DNA of 64,000 bases. Source: Aquisphaera insulae. GTDB lineage: Bacteria > Planctomycetota > Planctomycetia > Isosphaerales > Isosphaeraceae. This document shows, piece after piece, positions 24,663 through 33,618 of the stretch. Below the pieces are notes generated by a model, which worked only from the letters and a program-made list of their open reading frames with translations, ran no database searches and was not told the DNA's origin. How positions within the stretch are numbered: position 1 is the stretch's first letter; the number at the start of each line of letters is the position of its first letter. The position numbers were made by a program, and so were the translations under genes. Location: assembly GCF_011064615.1 (NCBI RefSeq), contig NZ_JAALJH010000019.1:1-64000 (forward strand). Reading direction: 5' to 3'.

Positions 24663-26546
24663 CTATCGGGCCACGGTCGGCCGGTCTGAAGTCCGATTCG
24701 ATTCGGACCATCCCCGCGGCTCGGGTCGTGACGCCTGGGCACCCCCCTCGGGCCTGCCGGGAGAAGGCTTTCCGGGATCCGCCCGACCGGGAAGCGGCGT
24801 GACCCACCAGTCGAGGAGGCTCGGCCCAAACGGCAAGATCCCCACCCCGGGGACTCCCAGGGCCTCGGCCGTGTGTTGCCGCGATTCGAGGGTGCGCGCG
24901 GCCTCGAAGAAGCGCGCCTGCTTCAGCTCGCGCTCGGATCCGTCGAACCGGGCCGAGGCCAGGTGCATGTAGTACGTCCCCGTGCGGGCACAGACCGTGG
25001 CCCAGAGCGTCACGTCCACGCCCAGCCGATCCGCCCATCCCTTCATGTCGATCGCGGCCGGGCCGTCGCGAGTCGCGTCGGGTTTCAGGCCGAGGGCACC
25101 ACGCGATGCGAGCGCGTCGAAGATGGCCCCGGCCAGGGCGAGCTGGGTCCGAAGGGCGTAATGATGGGCGTCGTGGAAGAGCGTGTCGTCGAGGATGCCA
25201 TGGGCCGAGAGCGGGCGCAGGCTCTCCGGGCCGTCGATGAGCACCAGGCCGCGACGTGCCGCGAGCTCTCGATAGATGTCCGCCAGCTCGCTCTGACAGC
25301 GCACAGGGAACCCGTCCAGGTCGCGGGCCCGGACGTAATGCTGGCGCGCCTCCGCGAAATCACCGGCCCGCTCGAGCAGCCGGGCGAGTCGGAAGTGGGC
25401 TTCGGCGAACGCCGGGGCGGAGTCGAGCAGCGCCCGATAGGCCGCCGTCGCGTCCGTCGGATGGTACGTCTCCAAAGCTCTTGCATCCAGCAGATTTCGG
25501 GTGAGACGCTCGCGGTCCACCGGGGCCACGTCTCCCGGCAACACGCTCCGATTGGGCTCGAAGCCGGACTCATTGGCGGGGGGGATCATCAGGATCGGCA
25601 GGGCGCCGATGCGTTCGCAGTACGCGACGAGGCTCTCGAGCCGGCGCCGGAAATCCTCGACGATCTCCTGATGCTCCGACGGCGTGAACATGGGCGGGTC
25701 GATCGGCTGATGGCGGTTGACGAGCGGCGGCGGACCTCCGACGCGATGGCGACGGACGGTCTCGTAGACCCGCAGGCAGAGCGGCGAATGGAGGCTGGCG
25801 CGATAGAGCCATTTCAGGGCTCCGCCGGCGGGGGCCTCCGCGAATCCGGCGTCGCGGGAGGTCGCGAAGCGGGAGAGATACTCATTGTGGCCACAAGCGA
25901 TCAGGATCGCGTCCGGCCGCCTCGTCAGCGTGACGAGGCCCTTGTGCATATCCTCGAGGTTCGCCCCCAGCTTCGCGCGCATGTCCAGGTCCACCCGGGT
26001 CCCGGGGAGGGCGTCCTCGATCTTCCGGGCCAGGACCTTGCCGATCGACACCTTGGGATCGTACGGATAGCCGAGTGCCGTCGATCCGCCGATGACCACC
26101 AGGGATAGCTCGCCAGGGGACGCGGAGGCGGCGAACTCCGTCGGGAGCCGGGGCATCCGATGTTCCCAGGCGGCCCATGCCGCCGCCGCGAGCTCGCAGG
26201 CCCCGAGCGCCGCCAGCCCCGACGCCGAGGCCAGGGCAAGGCGTGCCGCCCTGGGGCTCGTTCGCTGCCGGCGACGGCGATAGAGGACGCGCCAGGACGC
26301 GCCAACCAGGACGGTCGGCAGCACGACGATGGCGCCGAAGTAGCCGACCAGCACGGCTCGCAGGATGAACTCCGTGATCCACCGGGCCTGGTCCCTGGGG
26401 ACCAGCGGCAGCCATGCGTCCAGCGCGATCCCGGCCGCGCAAACGCCCAGGATGCAGGCCGCCAGGGCACCTCCCTTGGCGACGGTCTTCCAGCGGACGT
26501 GAGACGCTCCCGGCGATCGCATCGATCGGATTACCTCGCAGTTCAA
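24663..26546 (-). CDS. Membrane-anchored SGNH/GDSL hydrolase with TPR-like segment
   Basis: 627 residues. Three hydrophobic segments in the first 130 residues suggest membrane anchoring with the catalytic part outside. The SGNH hydrolase core has VVIGGSTALG (nucleophile Ser), a GANLED segment, ILIACGHNEY (Asn) and the C-terminal FHDAHHYA with Asp and His. Between these lies a helical stretch of TPR character (AEAHFRLARLLERAGDFAEA). The family removes acyl or acetyl groups from polysaccharides or lipids. Proteins of this shape sit in envelope polysaccharide pathways, an inference here. It begins 11 bases after the kinase gene and is likely cotranscribed. Confidence 0.75.
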   Translation of the reverse strand: MNCEVIRSMRSPGASHVRWKTVAKGGALAACILGVCAAGIALDAWLPLVPRDQARWITEFILRAVLVGYFGAIVVLPTVLVGASWRVLYRRRRQRTSPRAARLALASASGLAALGACELAAAAWAAWEHRMPRLPTEFAASASPGELSLVVIGGSTALGYPYDPKVSIGKVLARKIEDALPGTRVDLDMRAKLGANLEDMHKGLVTLTRRPDAILIACGHNEYLSRFATSRDAGFAEAPAGGALKWLYRASLHSPLCLRVYETVRRHRVGGPPPLVNRHQPIDPPMFTPSEHQEIVEDFRRRLESLVAYCERIGALPILMIPPANESGFEPNRSVLPGDVAPVDRERLTRNLLDARALETYHPTDATAAYRALLDSAPAFAEAHFRLARLLERAGDFAEARQHYVRARDLDGFPVRCQSELADIYRELAARRGLVLIDGPESLRPLSAHGILDDTLFHDAHHYALRTQLALAGAIFDALASRGALGLKPDATRDGPAAIDMKGWADRLGVDVTLWATVCARTGTYYMHLASARFDGSERELKQARFFEAARTLESRQHTAEALGVPGVGILPFGPSLLDWWVTPLPGRADPGKPSPGRPEGGAQASRPEPRGWSESNRTSDRPTVAR

Positions 26547-26557
26547 GGGCTCGCGGA

Positions 26558-29479
26558 TCAGATCGGCACCAGGAGAGTCCCCGCGAGTCGATCCTGGATG
26601 CTCCGGCCGGGGAAGATCAGCGCCAGGGCGGCATATCCGAGCAGGACGACGACCGCGGCGATCCAGAGTGCCAGGGCGGCCCCGACCGCGGCCGGGGCGG
26701 CGTCCTGCACGTAGCAGCTCGCCGCCAGCAGGGTCGAGGGAGGGGCCCAGATCAGGAACGATCGCCAGGCGGTTGCCCGCCGGCCGGCCGGCCGGCCGTC
26801 ATTCCGGACGAGGCAAAGCCCCGCAAGCGCCGCGCTCAGGCCGCCGGGGTTCGCCACCGACCAGAGGGTCCAGAAGCAGGGCACCAGGAACACGATCGCG
26901 GCGTTGCCGGGGAAGAGGCCCGGGCCGAGCAGGCCGCTCGAAACCAGGAGCATGATCGCCAGACCCGGGGACAGGAAGAAACCCTGGATCGCCAGATGCA
27001 AACCCCGCCGGGCCGGTCGCACCTCGGTCGGCCTGGTCGTCGCCGCCTCGAGCTCGGTGCGGACGGCCTTCAGGGACGCGAACGGCGCGCGCGATCCGGT
27101 GAGGCGATCGAGGAGGATCCGCGCCCGTTCCGGCACCGCCGCCCGGATTCGGAACCCCCCGGGCGCGGGCGTCGAGCCGCTCGTCGTGCTCCGCCGCGCG
27201 AAGCCGATGCGCCCGCTCGCCGAGCCGCTCGGGGAGTGCAGGAAGCGTGGCAGGCCCCTGGGCCGGACCCCTTCGAGCGCCACCCGGGCCACCTCCCCAA
27301 GGAAGGCCATCGCCCGCTGCTCCTCCCCGCCGGCCTCGGGCGTGGGCGCAGGATCGTCGAGGATCTCCGCGAGCTGGACGCCGCCATCGGGGCCGATCCA
27401 GACCTGACGGGGTGAGAGCCGCCTCGGCAAGGAGCCCTCGTCGCAGCCGACCTGGAGCTCCTCGGACAGTTCCAGCAGGATCGGTAGGACGTCGCGCCAG
27501 GGCAGGCCCTCGCCGCTGACCATGTCCTCCAGGGGCGTGCCGGACGGCGCCGTGAACGCGTCCCAGCGCCCGGACGCATCCTCGCCGCCGCCGATCCAGC
27601 GGAGCCGGCCGCGACGATTCAGCGCCCTCCGCGCGGCCGAGACCGCGGGGCCGCCCGGCTCGCGAACGACGATCCAGACGTCACGCCCGAGGCTCGCGTC
27701 GTGACCCACGAGGATCTTGTGACTGCCTTCCGCCTCGATGACCTGCCGGATCGCGTAGGGGCCGATCGACCGGGTCGAGGCCCCCGCGGACGCCGCGCCG
27801 GCCGACACCCCGGAGGCCGCCAGCGACTGGAATCGCCGCGTGGGCCGGGGGCGGACCTGCCGTACGCCGCCGACGACCCGCGTCCCGCTCAGCCACTCAT
27901 GCGGGCCCCGGAGGCCCGAGCCCTGCCGCATGGTCGAGACCAGCGCCAGGAGTCCCGCCGCCCGGATCACGACGTTGGACGCGAAATACTCGAGGACCAT
28001 CCGCGGCCCCTGCGGGTGCGACGTGAGCTCCGCGAAGAGGTCGGACGGGAGCTCCGTCAGGCCGTAGAAGATCGATGTCCGGACGAGCCCCCGCAAGAAC
28101 CCCGGCGGTCCGCCCCGATCCATGCGGCTGACCCTCAGGTCGAAGGTCCACTTGCCCAGCGAGGCGCCCCAGTATCCCTCCACGAGGGAATAGTACAGGA
28201 ACCAGAGGATCCGCTCCGCCCAGCCGAAGTATCTCCCTTGCTGACGGTAGACCTGGTCCGCCTGCAGATACTGCAAGTCGTGATAGAGCAAGAGCACGCC
28301 GAAGAGCGCCAGGCTCACCAGATACCAGAGGCCAAGGTCCACGGCGTAGGCGCCGACCCGCCGGCCGAGGCGCGCGATCGAGAGCCGCTCGGGGACGAAC
28401 GGGAGCAGCGCCTCGTGCAGCTCCTGGAGGTTCCGCCATCTCCGTGCCGGGTCGCGCTCGAGCCCGCGATGGATCACGGTCTCGAGGGCCCGGGGTAGTT
28501 CCGGCCGCAGGCCTCGGAGCGCCGGGGCGGGTTCCGAGACGATCCGCGCCAGGGCCTCCGCGGCATCGTTGGCGCGCACCGGCGGACGACCGCTCAGGAG
28601 ATAGTAGATCGTCGCGGCCACCGAATAGACGTCGGTCCGCTCGTCCACCTCGTCCCGCTTGATCTGCTCCGGGGACGCGTAGAGCGGCGTCCCGATGAAC
28701 GTGCCGCTCCGGGTCAGGCCGGCCTCGGATTCCAGCGACTTGGAGAGGCCGAAGTCGCCGATCTTCACGCGGCCCCCGTCGTCCAGGAAACAGTTCGCCG
28801 GCTTGACGTCGCGATGGATCAGCCCGCGCTTGTGGAATTCCCGAAGGCCCTCGATCACGTCCAGGATCTTGAGGATTGCCGCCGAGCTCCCGAGCGGGCC
28901 GTCCCGCTCCACGAGCGTCTGGAGGGTCGTCCCCGACATCAGCTCCATGACGATGTACGGACGCCCCTCGAACTCATCCACCGCGCGAACGAACACGCAT
29001 CGCGGATGCGTCACCGCGCTCGCCAGCCGCCCCTCCTGCCGGAATCGATTGACCGCTTCCGAGTGGTCCGGATAGTCCCCTCCGATCAGCTTGATCGCGA
29101 CTCGCTGGGATTGGGCCTCATCCTCGGCCTCGAAGACCGTCCCCATGCCGCCGGAGCCGAGCTTCCGGATCAGCCGATACCCCGCGATCCGCTCCGGGAA
29201 CGATTCCGAGGCCGCGTCGACCCCCGACGGCGAACCTTCCAGGACGACCGTCTCCCCCACGAACCGGGCCGATTGCACCCGCGTGCTGTCCGGATCGGTC
29301 TCTTGCTCGGCCGATGGGCGTGCCGCCGGCGGTACGGGCGACACGGCCTGTGCGGCCCGCACCGGATCCGCGATCTCGACGGACTCGGCCGGCAGAGGGA
29401 CGCCGCAATAGGCGCAAAACGAGGGCCGATCGCCCGTGTAGGCGAGAACCTTGCCGCATCTTGGGCATTCGATCTGCAT
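26558..29479 (-). CDS. Ser/Thr protein kinase with zinc ribbon, RDD membrane domain and a second, degenerate kinase-like domain
   Basis: 973 residues from ATG 29479. Zinc ribbon with Cys 5, 8, 22, 25. A complete Hanks-type kinase domain follows (about 102-360): GSGGMG 108-113, Lys 130 in VAIKL, HRDVKPAN with Asp 224, DFG at 242-244, and GTPLYASPE. At about 370-520 is an RDD-type membrane domain (RVGAYAVDLGLWYLVSLALF). From about 590 a kinase-like fold recurs (YAIRQVIEAEGSHKILVG) with Arg in place of the ATP-binding Lys and no HRD or DFG, i.e. a pseudokinase. Several C-terminal transmembrane segments complete it. Probable membrane signalling protein; ligand and targets unknown. Confidence 0.85.
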   Translation of the reverse strand: MQIECPRCGKVLAYTGDRPSFCAYCGVPLPAESVEIADPVRAAQAVSPVPPAARPSAEQETDPDSTRVQSARFVGETVVLEGSPSGVDAASESFPERIAGYRLIRKLGSGGMGTVFEAEDEAQSQRVAIKLIGGDYPDHSEAVNRFRQEGRLASAVTHPRCVFVRAVDEFEGRPYIVMELMSGTTLQTLVERDGPLGSSAAILKILDVIEGLREFHKRGLIHRDVKPANCFLDDGGRVKIGDFGLSKSLESEAGLTRSGTFIGTPLYASPEQIKRDEVDERTDVYSVAATIYYLLSGRPPVRANDAAEALARIVSEPAPALRGLRPELPRALETVIHRGLERDPARRWRNLQELHEALLPFVPERLSIARLGRRVGAYAVDLGLWYLVSLALFGVLLLYHDLQYLQADQVYRQQGRYFGWAERILWFLYYSLVEGYWGASLGKWTFDLRVSRMDRGGPPGFLRGLVRTSIFYGLTELPSDLFAELTSHPQGPRMVLEYFASNVVIRAAGLLALVSTMRQGSGLRGPHEWLSGTRVVGGVRQVRPRPTRRFQSLAASGVSAGAASAGASTRSIGPYAIRQVIEAEGSHKILVGHDASLGRDVWIVVREPGGPAVSAARRALNRRGRLRWIGGGEDASGRWDAFTAPSGTPLEDMVSGEGLPWRDVLPILLELSEELQVGCDEGSLPRRLSPRQVWIGPDGGVQLAEILDDPAPTPEAGGEEQRAMAFLGEVARVALEGVRPRGLPRFLHSPSGSASGRIGFARRSTTSGSTPAPGGFRIRAAVPERARILLDRLTGSRAPFASLKAVRTELEAATTRPTEVRPARRGLHLAIQGFFLSPGLAIMLLVSSGLLGPGLFPGNAAIVFLVPCFWTLWSVANPGGLSAALAGLCLVRNDGRPAGRRATAWRSFLIWAPPSTLLAASCYVQDAAPAAVGAALALWIAAVVVLLGYAALALIFPGRSIQDRLAGTLLVPI

Positions 29480-29744
29480 CGGCGTGCGTCCCGAGAGGAA
29501 TGCGTCCCGCGAGGTCCTCCGTTCTCGCATGATCCATGGTCGCGGGCTTCTGCATTACCGTCAAGCGAAGGGCGTGACATCGAACCCGAACCGTCCGCTC
29601 TCTTCTTGCATGGAAGGTCCTTGTACGGCAATTGACCTTCGATTAATGTTCTTCTTATCAGCAGCCCGATCGAAATTCGGTCGGCCATCACGTGAAGACC
29701 GTTCCCGTCCCCCGCGGATTCATCCGCCCGATTCCGGTGCAGAC

Positions 29745-30197
29745 ATGCGATCCTCGACGTCAGGAACCATGGCCCCGGTGAGGCTCTGGGCGATCTTATC
29801 GCTCCCGGTGCTTTGCTGTGCCCTGGCTCCCGCGGCGCGGGCCGGATGTTCGGCACATTACCTCAACGTGCGGATGCTGGCCACCGCCGAGACCGGCAAC
29901 CTCGATCGGCTCGTCCGGGGCAGCCTGGAACTCCCTCGAGAGGCCGGGCGGGCTCCCGCAAGGCCCGCGCCCTGCTCGGGTGCGCTCTGCTCGGGAAGAC
30001 CGGCCGTTCCCCCTGCCACGGCAACGCCCGTCGTGAGCTCGGTCGAATTCGAGTGGGCCCTTTGCCTTCGCCCTCCGTTCGTCGCCGATCCGGGCTCCTT
30101 CGCCCGATCAATCGAGGCCCCTCCCGGCACGCCGCTCCACCACCCTCCGACCGTCTTCCACCCACCTCGCATCCCCTGCCCTCGCCAGGCGTACTGA
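29745..30197 (+). CDS. Small exported protein of unknown function
   Basis: 150 residues from ATG 29745, or 142 from ATG 29769. The N-terminus is a good signal peptide (LWAILSLPVLCCALAPAARAG). The remainder is rich in Pro, Ala and Cys, without a recognised domain (CSAHYLNVRMLATAETGNLD, then LHHPPTVFHPPRIPCP). No strong Shine-Dalgarno site is visible for either start. A weak TTGACC-N18-TATCAG promoter-like pair lies at 29632-29661. It may be a lineage-specific secreted protein; the Pro-rich half could also reflect non-coding composition. Confidence 0.5.
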   Translation: MRSSTSGTMAPVRLWAILSLPVLCCALAPAARAGCSAHYLNVRMLATAETGNLDRLVRGSLELPREAGRAPARPAPCSGALCSGRPAVPPATATPVVSSVEFEWALCLRPPFVADPGSFARSIEAPPGTPLHHPPTVFHPPRIPCPRQAY

Positions 30198-30564
30198 CTG
30201 CGCACTCAGGGAATCCGACCTCCTGACGTCTCCCGGCCCCTGTCGGCCCGGCCTCGTCGATGGCGTGCGATTCCCTGATGTTCGCCCGGCGCCGCCCGCG
30301 TGACGGGCGACGCTCCCCGCGTTCGCCGTCCGGCAACTCCTCGGCGCCTCGATCCGCATGGCGACGGCCGAGAGCCCTCGGATCGTAAGGTACGACGAGG
30401 CCACCTGGATCCGGCCGCACGATCAAGGCCTATTGCTGTCACGTCGCGACCCTGGCCGGGCGGGCGATTGCTCCCGATGAAGTCGGCCGAGAATGCACCG
30501 ATAGCGGCACCGGACGGGCGACGGCCTCGGGCCCGCCTCGTCGTGCGAGAGTGGAGGATCAGAA
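30198..30564. other. Intergenic region without recognised features
   Basis: Open frames on both strands here have Arg/Pro/Gly-rich shadow composition. Only the GGAGGA site just before the next gene is notable. Confidence 0.5.
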
Positions 30565-32565
30565 ATGGATCGAAGTCTCGGGTGGATCCGCCATCGAGCC
30601 ACGTTCCTCGCGGCCGCGGCCATCGTCGTGAGCCTCTACTTCATGACCCGCGAGCGGGCCCTGTCCCGGGTCGAGTCGGATCGGGTCGCGACCACCTTCC
30701 GATTCAGTCGGACGCCGCTGCCGGAGGTGCCCGACCACCCGCCCTACAAATTTGTCCGCAAGGTCCATCCGAGCGTGAAGCACATCCGGGCCTACGTCTC
30801 CACCCTCGGGGCGAGCGTCTCGATGGGCGACGTGGATGGCGACGGCTTGCAGAACGACGTCGTCTGGGCCGATCCGCGAACCGACCTGATCCAGTGCGGC
30901 CCCGTCCCCGGGACGGGCTCTCGGTTCGAGACCTTCGCCTTCGATCCCGGCCCGTCGTTTCCCGGCTGGAATCCCTCGACGATGTGCCCACAGAGTTCCC
31001 TGATCGCCGACCTGAACGAGGACGGCCTCATGGACGTGGTCGTGGTGTACTGGGGCCGGAGCCCGATCGTCTACCTGCGCAAGGCTCCCGCCGATTCCAA
31101 GACCCCGCCCGCCGCCGCCGAGTTCGAGGCACGGGAGCTGCTCGAGGGGGGGGATCGCTGGTACTCCTCGACGATCGTCGCCTCCGACCTGGACGGCGAT
31201 GGGCATCTCGACCTGATCCTCGGCAACTACCTCCCCGACGGCTCGCGGATGATCGATGAGAACGCCGAGGGATCCGAGACGCTCCACGACTCCCTGGCGA
31301 GGTCCGGCAACGGCGGCGGCCTGCGGTTCTTCCGATTCGCCGGGGCGACCTCCGGCCCCCACCCGACGGTCCGGTTCGAGCTCCAGGGGGGCGTGATCGC
31401 CGACGAGCTGACCCACGGCTGGAGCTATGCCATCGGGCCGGTCGACCTCGACGGCGACCTCCTGCCGGAGCTCTACGTCGCCAACGATTTCGGCCCCGAC
31501 CGACTGCTCCACAACCGTTCGACGCCCGGGCACTTCCAGCTCGTCGCGCTGAACGGCGAGCGGACGATGGGGACGCCGGCCTCGTGCGTGATCAACCACG
31601 ACTCGTTCAAGGGCATGGGGACGGACATCGGCGACATCAACGGCGACGGCCTCTTCGACATCTACGTCAGCAACCTCACCTCTCCCTGGGCGCTCACCGA
31701 GAGCCACTTCCTCTGGCTGAACACCGGCCACCCGGAGCGGATGAAGGACGGGATCGCCCCGTTCCGGCAGGCCAGCGAGGAGCTCGGGCTGTCGCGGAGC
31801 GGCTGGTCCTGGGACTGCCGGCTGGTCGACCTGAACAACGACGGCGTCCTCGAGGCGCTCCAGGCGAACGGCTTCATCAAGGGCAAGACCAACAAGTGGC
31901 CCGAGCTCCAGAGCCTGGGGACCAGCAACAACCAGTTGCTCCACAACCCGAAGTTCTGGCCGAGCCTCCAGCCCGGCGACGACGTCAGCGGCAAGGACAC
32001 CTTCGCCTTCTTCGTCAAGGGCCGGGACGGCCGCTATTACGACGTGGCCCCGAAGCTGACCCTGCAAGACGGCCGGTCGATGTCCGAGGCGATGGTGACG
32101 CGGGGGATCTCCGTGGCGGACGTGGACGCCGACGGACGGCTCGATTTCGCCCTCGCCAACCAGTGGCAACCCTCCTACTTCTACCACAACGAGTCCCCAG
32201 ATCCGGGGACCTTCCTGGGCCTGCACCTCCTGCTCCCCCTGGAGAAGGGGACGCCGACGCTCGTGACGCCGGGGATCGGACACCCCGCCGCCGAGATCCA
32301 GGGCCGTCCGGCCATCGGCGCCATGGTGACCGTGACGCTGCCCGACGGCCGCCGTCGAATCGCCCAGGTGGACGGCGGGACGGGATACGCCGGCAAGCGT
32401 GCCCCCGACGTCCACCTGGGCCTCGGCTCGGCCGACGAGGCCGCGGTCGAGATCCGCTGGCGCGACCCCGACGGCAATCCCCGTGCGGAGAGCTTCCAAC
32501 TCAAGGCGGGCTGGCACACCATCCGATTCGGCTGGCCGAAGGATGATCAGAAGAGGGAGATCTGA
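30565..32565 (+). CDS. FG-GAP/VCBS repeat protein with ASPIC/UnbV C-terminal domain (CRTAC1 family)
   Basis: 666 residues. An N-terminal hydrophobic segment (ATFLAAAAIVVSLYF) anchors or exports it. A beta-propeller follows, with calcium-binding FG-GAP loops of the DxDGDGxxD kind: MGDVDGDGLQNDVVWAD, ADLNEDGLMDVVVVY, SDLDGDGHLDLIL, DINGDGLFDIYVSN and ADVDADGRLDFALAN. The C-terminal 70 residues match the ASPIC/UnbV domain (VDGGTGYAGKRAPDVHLGLG). GGAGGA sits 6 bases before ATG 30565. The stop codon overlaps the start of the next gene (TGATG), so the two are translationally coupled. The pair corresponds to UnbV/UnbU of enediyne clusters, a link common in planctomycetes without any enediyne pathway. 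Role probably extracellular; biochemical function unknown. Confidence 0.85.
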   Translation: MDRSLGWIRHRATFLAAAAIVVSLYFMTRERALSRVESDRVATTFRFSRTPLPEVPDHPPYKFVRKVHPSVKHIRAYVSTLGASVSMGDVDGDGLQNDVVWADPRTDLIQCGPVPGTGSRFETFAFDPGPSFPGWNPSTMCPQSSLIADLNEDGLMDVVVVYWGRSPIVYLRKAPADSKTPPAAAEFEARELLEGGDRWYSSTIVASDLDGDGHLDLILGNYLPDGSRMIDENAEGSETLHDSLARSGNGGGLRFFRFAGATSGPHPTVRFELQGGVIADELTHGWSYAIGPVDLDGDLLPELYVANDFGPDRLLHNRSTPGHFQLVALNGERTMGTPASCVINHDSFKGMGTDIGDINGDGLFDIYVSNLTSPWALTESHFLWLNTGHPERMKDGIAPFRQASEELGLSRSGWSWDCRLVDLNNDGVLEALQANGFIKGKTNKWPELQSLGTSNNQLLHNPKFWPSLQPGDDVSGKDTFAFFVKGRDGRYYDVAPKLTLQDGRSMSEAMVTRGISVADVDADGRLDFALANQWQPSYFYHNESPDPGTFLGLHLLLPLEKGTPTLVTPGIGHPAAEIQGRPAIGAMVTVTLPDGRRRIAQVDGGTGYAGKRAPDVHLGLGSADEAAVEIRWRDPDGNPRAESFQLKAGWHTIRFGWPKDDQKREI

Positions 32566-33548
32566 TGGCGGATACGACCGAGACGAACACGACGCTCAGG
32601 TTCTACCCCGGAGGCAGCGCGATCCGGCGCTACTTCGCGCTCTGGTATTTCACCATCCTCCTCGTGTCCTGGAACATCCTCGGCCACAGGTTCCTGGGAT
32701 TCGAACAGTCCGATCTCCAGCCGATCGTCGGCGTCTCGACGGCCATCGCCCTCCAGTTCCTGCTGGAGTGGATCGATGCCCGGGCGAAAGGGCGGAAGAC
32801 CCGGTACTCGGGATCATGGGCGAATTTCATCAACTTCCTGCCGCCCGCCATCATCCCGGGCCTGGCCGTCGCCATGCTCCTCTTCCCCAACGAGCGGCTG
32901 ATCCCGATCATGTTCGCCTCGGGACTCTCGATCTGTTCCAAGCTCCTCTTCCGCGCCCCGGTGGGGGACGGCAAGACCCAGCACATCTTCAACCCGTCCA
33001 ACATCGGGATCGTCGCGACCTTGCTCCTGTTCCCGTCGATCGGGGTCGCCCCCCCCTACCACTTCACCGAGAACCTGACCGGGATGTGGCACTGGGCGCT
33101 GCCGGGCTTCGTGCTGGCGACGGGCCTGATCGTCCACGGGTTCTTCACCGGCCGATTGGTCCTGGTCGTCTCCTGGCTGCTCGCCTTCATCATCCAGGGA
33201 CAGTTGCGGGCCTGGTACTTCGGGAGCTCCTGGATCGTCCCCCTGACCCCCATGACCAGCGCGGCGTTCATGGTCTTCACCCTCTACATGATCCCCGACC
33301 CGGCCACGACGCCGGTCCAGCCGTGGCGACAGGCCTTCTTCGGCCTCGCCATCGCGGCGGTCTACGGCACGCTCCTGGTCAATCACGTGGTCTACGGGCT
33401 GTTCATTGCCCTGGCGATCGTCTGTGGCCTCCGGGGCGCGGGCCTCTATGCCTGGGCCGCCTGGGAGTCGATTCGTCGCGATCAGAAAGAGACCGCCGTG
33501 CTGCCGCCCGAGATGGCCGGCGTGGCGAAAGGGATATCAACGGGCTGA
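32565..33548 (+). CDS. UnbU / RnfD-NqrB-like integral membrane protein
   Basis: 327 residues with eight to ten hydrophobic segments. The NPSNIGI motif in the central part, FGSSWIVPLTPMTS and NHVVYGLFIALAI near the end resemble the RnfD/NqrB membrane subunit family and the UnbU proteins that accompany UnbV. RnfD/NqrB proteins carry covalent FMN on a threonine; whether the Thr in PLTPMTS is such a site is not certain. It follows the ASPIC protein with a one-base overlap and an in-gene GAGGGAGA ribosome-binding site. An electron-transfer or membrane partner role for the exported ASPIC protein is inferred. Confidence 0.75.
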   Translation: MADTTETNTTLRFYPGGSAIRRYFALWYFTILLVSWNILGHRFLGFEQSDLQPIVGVSTAIALQFLLEWIDARAKGRKTRYSGSWANFINFLPPAIIPGLAVAMLLFPNERLIPIMFASGLSICSKLLFRAPVGDGKTQHIFNPSNIGIVATLLLFPSIGVAPPYHFTENLTGMWHWALPGFVLATGLIVHGFFTGRLVLVVSWLLAFIIQGQLRAWYFGSSWIVPLTPMTSAAFMVFTLYMIPDPATTPVQPWRQAFFGLAIAAVYGTLLVNHVVYGLFIALAIVCGLRGAGLYAWAAWESIRRDQKETAVLPPEMAGVAKGISTG

Positions 33549-33618
33549 CGCTCTCCTGCGATGTCCGATGTCCGAGTGAACCTCTCCACCCCATCCGAAA
33601 CGCGAAGGTCAACCGAAG

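Noticed and set aside
29632..29661. TTGACC-N18-TATCAG as a promoter
   Set aside because: Both boxes deviate from consensus and the spacer is long; mentioned only with the small exported protein.
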